Shown piece by piece: positions 53,366 through 60,813 of a DNA stretch of 64,000 nt. Both the position numbers and the translations under genes were made by a program. The notes under the pieces were generated by a model. The model was given only the letters and a program-made list of their open reading frames with translations. It did not search any database and was not told where the DNA came from. Location of the stretch: NCBI GenBank assembly GCA_035999765.1, contig CP108521.1, forward strand, positions 2,232,001 to 2,296,000. Direction: 5' to 3'. Numbering within the stretch: position 1 is the stretch's first letter; every line of letters starts with the position of its first letter. The DNA is from Streptomyces sp. NBC_01231. GTDB taxonomy: Bacteria; Actinomycetota; Actinomycetes; Streptomycetales; Streptomycetaceae.

Positions 53366-54382
53366 TCAGGCGTCCCAGAGGGCCCCGAACGTCGCCAGCT
53401 CGCTCTGGTACTCGATCCGGTCCGCCCACTGCCCGGGCCACACCTCCGCGCCCAGGTGCGCACCCGCGAACGCGCCCGCCAGGCAGGCGATCGAGTCGGA
53501 GTCGCCGGAGGTGCAGGCGGCGCGCCGCAGGGCCGTCAGCGGCTCGTCGACGAAGAGCAGGAAGGACAACAGCCCGGTCGCCAGCGCCTCTTCGGCGATC
53601 CAGCCCGCGCCGGTGGCCAGGCACGGGTCGGTCTCGGGCGAGGGGGCCCGCAGCGCCTCCTGGAGACGGTCCAGGACTCCCACGCACTCGTCCCATCCGC
53701 GCGCGATGAACTGCTCGGGCGAGGGGTCGTGGCTGCGCGTCCACAGATCGCCGAGCCAGCGCTCGTGGTAGTGGCTGCGGTTCTCGTCCGCGTACGACCG
53801 CAGCAGCCCGGCCAGCGCGGCCGGCTCGGCCCCCTGCGCGAGCAGGCGTACGGCATGCGCGGTGAGGTCGGAGGCGGCGAGTGCCGTCGGATGGCCGTGG
53901 GTGAGCGCGGCCTGCAACTGGGCGGCGCCCGCGCGCTGTTCGTCGCTCAGCCCGGGGACGAGCCCGACGGGCGCGACCCGCATGTTGGCACCGCAGCCCT
54001 TGGAGCCGATCTGGCTGGCGTCCTGCCAGGGCCGGTCCGGACGCTCCAGCAGCTCGCAGGCCCTCAGACACGTGTTGCCCGGCGCCCGGTTGTTCTCCGG
54101 CGACCGGTTCCAGGCGATGAACTCCCGCCGCACGGGCTCGGCCAGGTCGGGGCCGAGCACCCCGCGGTCCATGGCCGCCCGCAGGCCCCGGGCCAGCGCC
54201 AACGTCATCTGCGTGTCGTCGGTGACGATCGCGGGCGTCGGCAGCGCCATCTCCCGCCACGGCCCGCACTTGGCGAGGATCGACGGCACGTCGTTGAACT
54301 CGGTCGGAAAGCCGAGCGCGTCGCCTAGGGCGAGCCCCGTGAGCGCGCCGGTCGCGGCGCGCTTCGTGGCGGTCATGGTCAT
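53366..54382 (-). CDS. ADP-ribosylglycohydrolase family protein
   Basis: A 338-residue all-alpha hydrolase that removes ADP-ribose groups from proteins or small molecules. Metal-binding motifs are GLALGDALGFPTEF near the start, VTDDTQMTLALARGL (TDDT, Mg ligands) and the C-terminal SGDSDSIACLAGAFAGA (GDSDS). All the acidic ligands are present, so it is probably active. The ATG at 54382 follows GGAAGGAC; a second ATG at 54376 is equally possible. The frame continues upstream with an AT-rich, unlikely extension. No ADP-ribosyltransferase gene is nearby. Confidence 0.93.
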   Translation of the reverse strand: MTMTATKRAATGALTGLALGDALGFPTEFNDVPSILAKCGPWREMALPTPAIVTDDTQMTLALARGLRAAMDRGVLGPDLAEPVRREFIAWNRSPENNRAPGNTCLRACELLERPDRPWQDASQIGSKGCGANMRVAPVGLVPGLSDEQRAGAAQLQAALTHGHPTALAASDLTAHAVRLLAQGAEPAALAGLLRSYADENRSHYHERWLGDLWTRSHDPSPEQFIARGWDECVGVLDRLQEALRAPSPETDPCLATGAGWIAEEALATGLLSFLLFVDEPLTALRRAACTSGDSDSIACLAGAFAGAHLGAEVWPGQWADRIEYQSELATFGALWDA

Positions 54383-54474
54383 AGGTGGGCGGTGTCCTTC
54401 CCAAAGTGATTGGAGGAGCGACGAGGCATTTTTAATCGTCACCTTGACCATAAGGGGCGGCGGTGCGTACACGC

Positions 54475-54514
54475 AAGAAAGCGGCCGGCCCCGCCGCAAC
54501 GGGATACCGGCCGC
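54475..54514 (-). terminator. Terminator downstream of the rluB-type gene
   Basis: GCGGCCGG (54481-54488) pairs with 54507-54514. On the minus strand it is followed by a T-rich TTTCTT. It lies about 40 bp past the stop of the pseudouridine synthase gene. Confidence 0.7.
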
Positions 54515-54555
54515 CTGCGCCTCGGCGGAACTCGCCGACGCCGCCGCGGGGTTGC

Positions 54556-55659
54556 CTACAGATCGACTTCCTTCATCAGCATCCCGACCTCCGTGTTGGA
54601 CAGCCGCCGCAGCCAGCCCGACTTCTGGTCGCCCAGGGTGATCGGCCCGAAGGAGACCCGGACCAGCTTGTCGACCGGGAAACCCGCCTCGGCGAGCATG
54701 CGACGGACGATGTGCTTGCGGCCCTCGTGGAGGGTCACCTCGACCAGGTAGTTCTTGCCGGTCTGCTCGACGACCCGGAAGTGGTCCGCCTTCGCGTACC
54801 CGTCCTCCAGCTGGATGCCGTCCTTGAGCCGCTTGCCCAGGTCGCGCGGGATCGGACCCACGATGTGCGCGAGGTAGACCTTCTTCACGCCGTACTTGGG
54901 GTGGGTCAGCCGGTGCGCCAGCTCACCGTGGTTGGTGAGCAGGATGACGCCCTCGGTCTCGGTGTCGAGCCGTCCGACGTGGAAGAGCCGGGTCTCACGG
55001 TTGGTGACGTAGTCGCCGAGGCACTGCCGCCCCTCGGTGTCCTCCATCGTCGAGACGACACCGGCCGGCTTGTTCAGCGAGAAGAACTGGTACGACTGCG
55101 TCGCCACCGTCAGGCCGTCGACCTTGACCTCGTCCTTCTCCGGGTCGACCCGCTTGCCCTGCTCCAGGACGATCTCGCCGTTGACCTCGACGCGCGCCTG
55201 CTCGATCAGCTCCTCGCAGGCCCGCCGGGAGCCGTAGCCGGCGCGCGCGAGGATCTTCTGCAGCCGCTCGCCCTCCTGTTCGGCGCCCGGGAAGGTCTTG
55301 GGCAGCTTGACGTCCTTCTTGCCCGCGTACCGCTCGCGGTTGCGCTCCTCGGCGCGCGTCTCGTACTCGCGTGAGGTCGCCGGGGCCGTCCGCCTGCTCT
55401 GCTGGGGCCTCTTCGGGCCGCCCTTGGCGCCGCCGCGGGCCGCGCCGCCGCGACCGGCCTTCGGGCCCTCATGAGACGCGCTGGGTCCCACGTCGTAGCG
55501 GCGCTCCTCGGGGCGGGGCTTGCTGGGACGGCCCTGGCCCTGGCCCTTGCTCTGACCCTGGCCCTTGCTCTGGCCCTGCTTCTGGTCCCTGTTGTTGCCG
55601 GCCCCGCGGTGGTTACCGCGCCCACCGCTCTTGCCGCTACCGCTGCCGCTGCTTCGCAT
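54556..55659 (-). CDS. 23S rRNA pseudouridine synthase, RluB/RsuA type, with basic low-complexity N-terminus
   Basis: A 367-residue rRNA-modifying enzyme. The first 110 residues are Gly/Lys/Gln/Arg-rich and repetitive (units of KGQGQS), likely a disordered RNA-binding tail. An S4 domain follows, RLQKILARAGYGSRRACEELI, then the catalytic domain with VGRLDTETEGVILLTNHGELA, whose Asp is the nucleophile, and EGRKHIVRRM near the end. It should convert a uridine in the 23S peptidyl-transferase region. The ATG shares one base with the scpB stop (TGATG), so it is co-translated with scpB. Confidence 0.93.
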   Translation of the reverse strand: MRSSGSGSGKSGGRGNHRGAGNNRDQKQGQSKGQGQSKGQGQGRPSKPRPEERRYDVGPSASHEGPKAGRGGAARGGAKGGPKRPQQSRRTAPATSREYETRAEERNRERYAGKKDVKLPKTFPGAEQEGERLQKILARAGYGSRRACEELIEQARVEVNGEIVLEQGKRVDPEKDEVKVDGLTVATQSYQFFSLNKPAGVVSTMEDTEGRQCLGDYVTNRETRLFHVGRLDTETEGVILLTNHGELAHRLTHPKYGVKKVYLAHIVGPIPRDLGKRLKDGIQLEDGYAKADHFRVVEQTGKNYLVEVTLHEGRKHIVRRMLAEAGFPVDKLVRVSFGPITLGDQKSGWLRRLSNTEVGMLMKEVDL

Positions 55660-56324
55660 CAAAGTTCCGTCGTCGTCGGGTTCGTCGTGGGACCGTCGTC
55701 CGTGTCCGGGGCGTCCGGATCGAACGACGGTACGCCTTCCTGTGTCTCGGCCTCGATCGCCTCCGCCTCCGGGAGGAAGGGCGCGAGCTCCGGGAGCTCG
55801 TCCAGACCGCGCAGGCCCATCCGCTCCAGGAAGTAGTTCGTCGTCACGTACAGGATCGCACCTGTTTCGGGTTCCGTGCCCGCCTCCTCTACCAGACCGC
55901 GCTGGAGAAGGGTGCGCATCACGCCGTCGCAGTTCACTCCGCGCACCGCGGAGACCCGGCTGCGGCTCACCGGCTGACGGTAGGCGACCACGGCCAGGGT
56001 CTCCAGCGCCGCCTGGGTCAGCCGGGCCTGCTGGCCGTCCAGGACGAAGCCCTCGACGGCCGGCGCGTACTCGGGGCGGCTGTAGAAACGCCAGCCGCCC
56101 GCGATCAGCCGCAGCTCGAAGCCGCGCCCCTGCACGGAGTACTCGTCCGCCAGCTCCCGCAGCGCGTCCCCGATCTGCCTCTTCGGCCGCTGGAGTATCT
56201 TCGCGAGGTGCTCCTCGGTCGCCGGCTCGTCCACGACCATCAGGACGGCCTCCAGGGCCGGTTTGAGATCGAGGTCGGCGACGGTGCGCAGCCCGGCCGG
56301 AACGTCGGTCGTGTCCTCGCTCAC
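55659..56324 (-). CDS. scpB: Condensin accessory protein ScpB
   Basis: A 221-residue winged-helix protein that dimerises and bridges ScpA in the SMC condensin complex, organising and segregating the chromosome. LKPALEAVLMVVDEPATEEHLAKIL opens the first winged helix; ARLTQAALETLAVVAYRQPVSRSRVSAVRGVNCDGVMRTLLQRGLVEEAG (in pieces) is the conserved second. The ends are acidic. The GTG start overlaps the scpA stop by 4 bp (GTGA), and its own stop overlaps the rRNA pseudouridine synthase start, so all three form one unit. Confidence 0.95.
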   Translation of the reverse strand: MSEDTTDVPAGLRTVADLDLKPALEAVLMVVDEPATEEHLAKILQRPKRQIGDALRELADEYSVQGRGFELRLIAGGWRFYSRPEYAPAVEGFVLDGQQARLTQAALETLAVVAYRQPVSRSRVSAVRGVNCDGVMRTLLQRGLVEEAGTEPETGAILYVTTNYFLERMGLRGLDELPELAPFLPEAEAIEAETQEGVPSFDPDAPDTDDGPTTNPTTTEL

Positions 56325-57430
56325 GCCTTCTTCTCCTTGGCTTCGCTGGCTTCGTCTCTGGCTTCGTCCTTGGCTTCGTCCTTGGCTTCGTCCTTGGGCA
56401 CCTCGGGCGGCCGGTCGAACTCGTCGGTGACCCTCGGCGTATCGCCCCCGTCCCCGCCGGTCCAGCGCACCAGCAGCTCCCCGAGGGCGGTCTCCTGCTC
56501 CAGGGCGACGGCCTTCTCCCGGTACAGCTCCAGCAGCGCCAGGAAGCGCGCCACGACGGTCAGTGTGTCGTCGGTGTCCTCGATCAGCGCCCGGAAGGTC
56601 GCCTCGCCCCGCTCCCTGAGCCGTGCGACCACGATCTGGGCCTGCTCCTGGACGCTCACCAGCGGCGCGTGGATGTGATCGACGTACACCTGCGGCCGGG
56701 GCCTGGGCTGCATCGCCTTGACCGCGAGCTTCGCGAAGCCCTCCGCGCCGATGCTGATGACCACCTCGGGCAGCAGTTCGGCGTGGTGCGGTTCGAGTCC
56801 GACGGTACGGGGGTAGCGGCGGGCCTCGTCGTCGAGCCGGCCGCTGAAGATGTCGGCGATCCGTTTGTACGCGCGGTACTGGAGAAGCCGGGCGAACAGC
56901 AGGTCCCGGGCCTCCAGCAGAGCCAGGTCGGCCTCGTCCTCCACCTCGGCGGCGGGCAGCAGCCGGGCCGCCTTCAAGTCCAGCAACGTGGCGGCGACGA
57001 CCAGGAACTCGGTGGTCTGGTCGAGGTCCCAGTCCGGACCCATCGCCCGGATGTGCGCCATGAACTCGTCGGTCACCTTGGACAGGGCGACCTCGGTGAC
57101 GTCCAGCTTGTGCTTGGAGATCAGCTGGAGCAGGAGGTCGAAGGGCCCCTCGAAGTTGGAGAGACGGACCTTGAAGACACCGTCGCCGGGTTCTTCGGGC
57201 CCTTCGGGCTCCACAGGCGCGGGAATCTCCACTGGAGCGGGAGATCCGGCCTGAGCGGGCGGTTCAACGGGAGTTGAGGGTTCAGCCGGAGCGGGGTGCT
57301 CCACCACCGGCGGTTCCGCCGGCGGAGCCGGGGCTTCCACAGGAACGGGAACCGCCCCCGGCCCTCTCCCCAGCGCACGCCTGCGACCGGCGGCTGCGCC
57401 GGGGCCCGGGGGAACGTCGTTCGAGGTCAT
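56321..57430 (-). CDS. scpA: Condensin kleisin subunit ScpA, with Pro/Glu-rich N-terminus and KDEA-repeat tail
   Basis: A 369-residue kleisin that links SMC heads. The core begins at about residue 83 with VRLSNFEGPFDLLLQLI and KHKLDVTEVALSKVTDEF; ATLLDLKAARLLP follows, and the C-terminal winged helix contacts the other SMC head. Two features are odd: an N-terminal 80-residue Pro/Ala/Val/Glu tract, and a C-terminal tail of repeats KDEAKDEAKDEARDEA encoded by 12-bp DNA repeats at about 56340-56398. Both are probably disordered. It overlaps scpB and lies 19 bp after the RHH-like gene. Confidence 0.94.
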   Translation of the reverse strand: MTSNDVPPGPGAAAGRRRALGRGPGAVPVPVEAPAPPAEPPVVEHPAPAEPSTPVEPPAQAGSPAPVEIPAPVEPEGPEEPGDGVFKVRLSNFEGPFDLLLQLISKHKLDVTEVALSKVTDEFMAHIRAMGPDWDLDQTTEFLVVAATLLDLKAARLLPAAEVEDEADLALLEARDLLFARLLQYRAYKRIADIFSGRLDDEARRYPRTVGLEPHHAELLPEVVISIGAEGFAKLAVKAMQPRPRPQVYVDHIHAPLVSVQEQAQIVVARLRERGEATFRALIEDTDDTLTVVARFLALLELYREKAVALEQETALGELLVRWTGGDGGDTPRVTDEFDRPPEVPKDEAKDEAKDEARDEASEAKEKKA

Positions 57431-57448
57431 GGCCCCCGCAGGCTACCG

Positions 57449-58042
57449 TTACCGCCCGCGCAGCCGTCGTACGAGGATGCTCGCGTCCCCGCGCGACTCC
57501 AGATCGGCCAGCACCACGGCGACGGCCTCGCGGACGATCCGACCGCGGTCGACCGCCAGCCCGTGCTCGCCCCTGAGCACCAGACGCGCGTGCTCCAGAT
57601 CCATCAGCTCCTCGGCGGAGACGTACACGGTGATCTTCTCGTCGTGCCGCTCCCGTCCGCTGGGACGGCGCGAAGGGGCCCGTCCGCGCTTGCCGCGCGG
57701 CGCCGCCCCGTTGGCAGCCGAGGCAGAACCATCCTGCGTCGCCTGACGACGTCCGGAGGGGTCGGCGCCCCGGCTGCGGGACTCACCGGCCCCGGCCGGC
57801 TCCGAGTCGGCCGCCACATGCTCCGCGCCGTCGCCGTCACCGCCCTGGGCCGGCACCGACTGCGGTGCGTCCTCGGACGAGGACGGCGTCGCCGTGACGG
57901 CGGCCCCGTCGGACTCCCCCGCGGGCGCCGGCACCCGGGCCTCGCCGTTGACCGGGCGCCGGGGAGCGGACGGCTGGAGCGCCGTGCCCCCTGTCGTACG
58001 GAACAGTTCGTCGGCCCCCGGCAGACTCACTCGGCGTGACAC
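57449..58042 (-). CDS. Possible ribbon-helix-helix DNA-binding protein overlapping parA
   Basis: A 197-residue protein. The first 130 residues are Ala/Pro/Ser/Gly-rich and probably disordered; a basic stretch (RGKRGRAPSRRPSGRERH) follows. The last 65 residues, KITVYVSAEELMDLEHARLVL then VDRGRIVREAVAVVLADLE, look like a CopG-type ribbon-helix-helix: one beta strand, two helices. The GTG at 58042 has GGGAGGTG upstream and starts 16 bp inside parA, so the proteins are co-translated. A small RHH protein beside a ParA suggests a centromere-binding partner, as in plasmid type Ib systems; that is inference. Confidence 0.75.
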   Translation of the reverse strand: MSRRVSLPGADELFRTTGGTALQPSAPRRPVNGEARVPAPAGESDGAAVTATPSSSEDAPQSVPAQGGDGDGAEHVAADSEPAGAGESRSRGADPSGRRQATQDGSASAANGAAPRGKRGRAPSRRPSGRERHDEKITVYVSAEELMDLEHARLVLRGEHGLAVDRGRIVREAVAVVLADLESRGDASILVRRLRGR

Positions 58043-59193
58043 CGGGCGAGCACCTCCCTGGCGAGCTGGCGATAGGCGGCGGCACCGACGGAGTTGGACG
58101 CGTACGTGGTGATCGGCTCACCGGCGACCGTGGTCTCCGGGAAGCGGACCGTGCGCCCGATGACCGTGTGGTAGACGTGGTCGTCGAACGCCTCGACGAC
58201 CCGCGCGAGCACCTCACGACTGTGCACGGTGCGCGAGTCGTACATCGTGGCGAGGATCCCGTCGAGCTCCAGCTCCGGGTTGAGCCGCTCCTGGACCTTC
58301 TCGATGGTCTCCGTCAGCAGCGCGACACCACGGAGGGCGAAGAACTCGCACTCCAGGGGCACTATCACCTTGTGCGCGGCCGTCAGGGCGTTCACCGTGA
58401 GCAGGCCGAGCGAGGGCTGACAGTCGATCACGATGTAGTCGTAGTCGGCCAGCAGCGGCTTGAGGGCACGCTGCAATGTCGACTCGCGCGCGACCTCGGA
58501 GACCAGCTGCACCTCGGCGGCGGACAGGTCGATGTTGCTGGGCAGCAGGTCCATGTTGGGGACCGCTGTCTTCAGGAGCACCTCGTCGGCCGCCATGCCC
58601 CGCTCCATGAGCAGGTTGTAGACAGTGAGGTCGAGCTCCATCGGGTTGACACCGAGACCCACCGACAGCGCGCCCTGCGGGTCGAAGTCCACGAGCAGCA
58701 CACGACGGCCGTACTCCGCGAGGGCGGCACCCAGGTTGATGGTCGACGTCGTCTTGCCGACGCCGCCCTTCTGGTTGCACATCGCGATGATCGTCGCGGG
58801 GCCGTGACTGGCGAGCGGGCCCGGGATCGGGAAGTACGGCAGCGGGCGTCCGGTCGGACCGACGCGCTCGCGGCGCTGTCGGGCGGCGTCGGGCGCGAGC
58901 GTGGCCGCGTACTCTGGATCGGGCTCGTACTCGGCGTCGGGGTCGTAGAAGTGCCCGTCGGGCAGTTCGTCGTAGTCGGCGAGTTGGTTGTGGGGCGCGC
59001 CACTTCCGTCGCCGGCCATGGCGTTCACGTGATGGCCATCCATGCTCTGGTGTGTCCTAGTCACCTGCGGACTCTGGTGGGCTGCGAAGGTACGCACCGC
59101 GACGGAGCCGACAGCCTCGAACCCCTCGGGGTCCTGGGCCCCTGCAGGCATTCCTGGTTGACCACCCCCGGGAGAAAATGTCGACTCATTCAC
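58027..59193 (-). CDS. ParA-family chromosome partitioning ATPase
   Basis: A 388-residue ParA/Soj-like ATPase. A 125-residue acidic, Gly/Pro-rich N-terminal extension precedes the deviant Walker A, CNQKGGVGKTTST; Walker A' is VDFDPQGALSVGLG, and Walker B is YIVIDCQPSLGLLT. It should bind DNA non-specifically and form ATP-dependent dimers to move cargo. It is not the oriC-linked parA, since no parB, gidB or rnpA is near; it stands upstream of an RHH-like protein and scpAB. GTG at 59193 has AAGGAGGTAA at good distance. Confidence 0.93.
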   Translation of the reverse strand: MNESTFSPGGGQPGMPAGAQDPEGFEAVGSVAVRTFAAHQSPQVTRTHQSMDGHHVNAMAGDGSGAPHNQLADYDELPDGHFYDPDAEYEPDPEYAATLAPDAARQRRERVGPTGRPLPYFPIPGPLASHGPATIIAMCNQKGGVGKTTSTINLGAALAEYGRRVLLVDFDPQGALSVGLGVNPMELDLTVYNLLMERGMAADEVLLKTAVPNMDLLPSNIDLSAAEVQLVSEVARESTLQRALKPLLADYDYIVIDCQPSLGLLTVNALTAAHKVIVPLECEFFALRGVALLTETIEKVQERLNPELELDGILATMYDSRTVHSREVLARVVEAFDDHVYHTVIGRTVRFPETTVAGEPITTYASNSVGAAAYRQLAREVLARCHAE

Positions 59194-59552
59194 AAGTCGT
59201 CTTACCTCCTTGGTGACCAGGAAACTTCTAGACAGGTCGGCGTGGCACCATGCCGACGGTTGGCGACTCTATGGCGTGTCGGGCGTTTGCAGCAACACAA
59301 TCCGCCGGACCCGGCAGGATGTGTCGGCAATGAAACATCCCTCTGTCAAGGGCGTACGGCCGTCGCACGGTGGGTTTCACCGGTGTACGAATCGGTTCAA
59401 GGGTTACGTTCGAGGCGAGTTGACCGAGAGCCGCAAAGTGACCATACACACACCTGGCCGGACCTTGTCGGGCAAGGTCCGGCCAGGTGCGCGGGGTTGA
59501 CGACCTCTGTTGACGTATCGACCTTTACCAAAAGGAGACTTAAGGTCGCCGC
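59194..59552. other. Intergenic region with parA promoter and ald terminator
   Basis: No gene is seen in this 359 bp. It holds the ald terminator (59451-59489) and then about 250 bp of moderately AT-rich sequence that should contain the promoter of the parA-scpAB-rluB operon. Confidence 0.6.
59451..59489 (-). terminator. 17-bp perfect hairpin after ald
   Basis: The arms at 59451-59467 and 59473-59489 are perfectly complementary, with a TCGGG loop. It lies 64 bp past the stop of ald and separates ald from parA on the same strand. Confidence 0.9.
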
Positions 59553-60677
59553 TCAGCCGATCAGTGCGTCGAGCTCCACATGCTCCAGGCCGTGCGCCTC
59601 GGCGACCTCGCGGTAAACGACCTTGCCGTCATGCGCGTTGAGCCCCTTGGCGAGCGCGGGATCCCGGCGCAGCGCCGCCACCCAGCCGTGGTCGGCGAGT
59701 TCGACGATGTACGGCAGCGTCGCGTTGGTGAGCGCGTAGGTGGAGGTGTTGGGCACCGCGCCGGGCATGTTGGCGACGCAGTAGAAGACCGAATTGTGGA
59801 CCGGGAAGGTCGGCTCGGCGTGGGTGGTCGGACGGGAGTCCTCGAAGCAGCCGCCCTGATCGATCGCGATGTCGACAAGGACACTTCCCGGTTTCATGCG
59901 GGACACGAGCTCGTTGGTGACGAGCTTCGGGGCCTTGGCGCCCGGGATGAGCACGGCGCCGATCACGAGGTCCGCCTCCAGGCAGGCCTTCTCCAGCTCG
60001 AAGGTGTTGGAGACGACGGTCTGGATCTTCGTACCGAAGACCTTGTCGGCCTCCTTGAGCTTGTTGATGTCCTTGTCGAGCAGGGTCACGTGGAAGCCCA
60101 TGCCGATGGCGATCTGCGCCGCGTTCCAGCCGGAGACACCGCCGCCGATGACGACGGCCCTGGCGGCCAGTACGCCCGGGACACCGCCGGGCAGTACCCC
60201 GCGGCCGCCGTTGGCGCGCATCAGGTGGTAGGCGCCGACCTGGGGGGCGAGGCGGCCCGCGACCTCGGACATGGGGGCCAGCAGCGGGAGCGCTCGGCCG
60301 GGCAGCTCCACCGTCTCGTATGCGATCGCGGTGGTGCCGGACTCGACGAGGGCGTCGGTGCACTCCTTGGAGGCGGCCAGGTGCAGGTACGTGAAGAGCG
60401 TCTGGTCCTTGCGGAGGCGGTGGTACTCCTCGGCGATGGGCTCCTTGACCTTGAGCAGCAGGTCGGCGGTGGCCCACACCTCGTCGGCGGTCTCCAGGAT
60501 CCGGGCGCCGGCCGCGACGTACTCGCCGTCCTCGATCGAGGAGCCGAGACCGGCACCCCGCTCGACGACGACCTGATGGCCGTGGCGCACCAGCTCGTGC
60601 ACGCCGGCGGGGGTGATGGCCACCCGGAACTCGTTGTTCTTGACCTCGCGGGGGATGCCGACCTTCACGTCGATCAC
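59553..60677 (-). CDS. ald: L-alanine dehydrogenase
   Basis: A 374-residue NAD-dependent enzyme that interconverts alanine and pyruvate plus ammonia. The start [22 protein letters not shown] is the family signature with substrate-binding Arg and Lys; YLHLAAS carries the catalytic His; [15 protein letters not shown] and the Rossmann [16 protein letters not shown] follow, then [19 protein letters not shown] with the catalytic Asp, in pieces. The length matches the family. GTG 60677 is one of several close starts; an upstream ATG at 60716 adds 13 residues. Confidence 0.95.
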   Translation of the reverse strand: MIDVKVGIPREVKNNEFRVAITPAGVHELVRHGHQVVVERGAGLGSSIEDGEYVAAGARILETADEVWATADLLLKVKEPIAEEYHRLRKDQTLFTYLHLAASKECTDALVESGTTAIAYETVELPGRALPLLAPMSEVAGRLAPQVGAYHLMRANGGRGVLPGGVPGVLAARAVVIGGGVSGWNAAQIAIGMGFHVTLLDKDINKLKEADKVFGTKIQTVVSNTFELEKACLEADLVIGAVLIPGAKAPKLVTNELVSRMKPGSVLVDIAIDQGGCFEDSRPTTHAEPTFPVHNSVFYCVANMPGAVPNTSTYALTNATLPYIVELADHGWVAALRRDPALAKGLNAHDGKVVYREVAEAHGLEHVELDALIG

Positions 60678-60813
60678 GGTCCTTGGCTCAGAGAATGTGG
60701 GGGCATTACGAGACATACCCAGGCATGCTCGGGCACACCAGGATGTACCGCAGAAGAAGGCGCGGCAGAGCCAGTCTAATGAAGGTGTTCCCGCTGTCTA
60801 GCCTTTCATTGCA

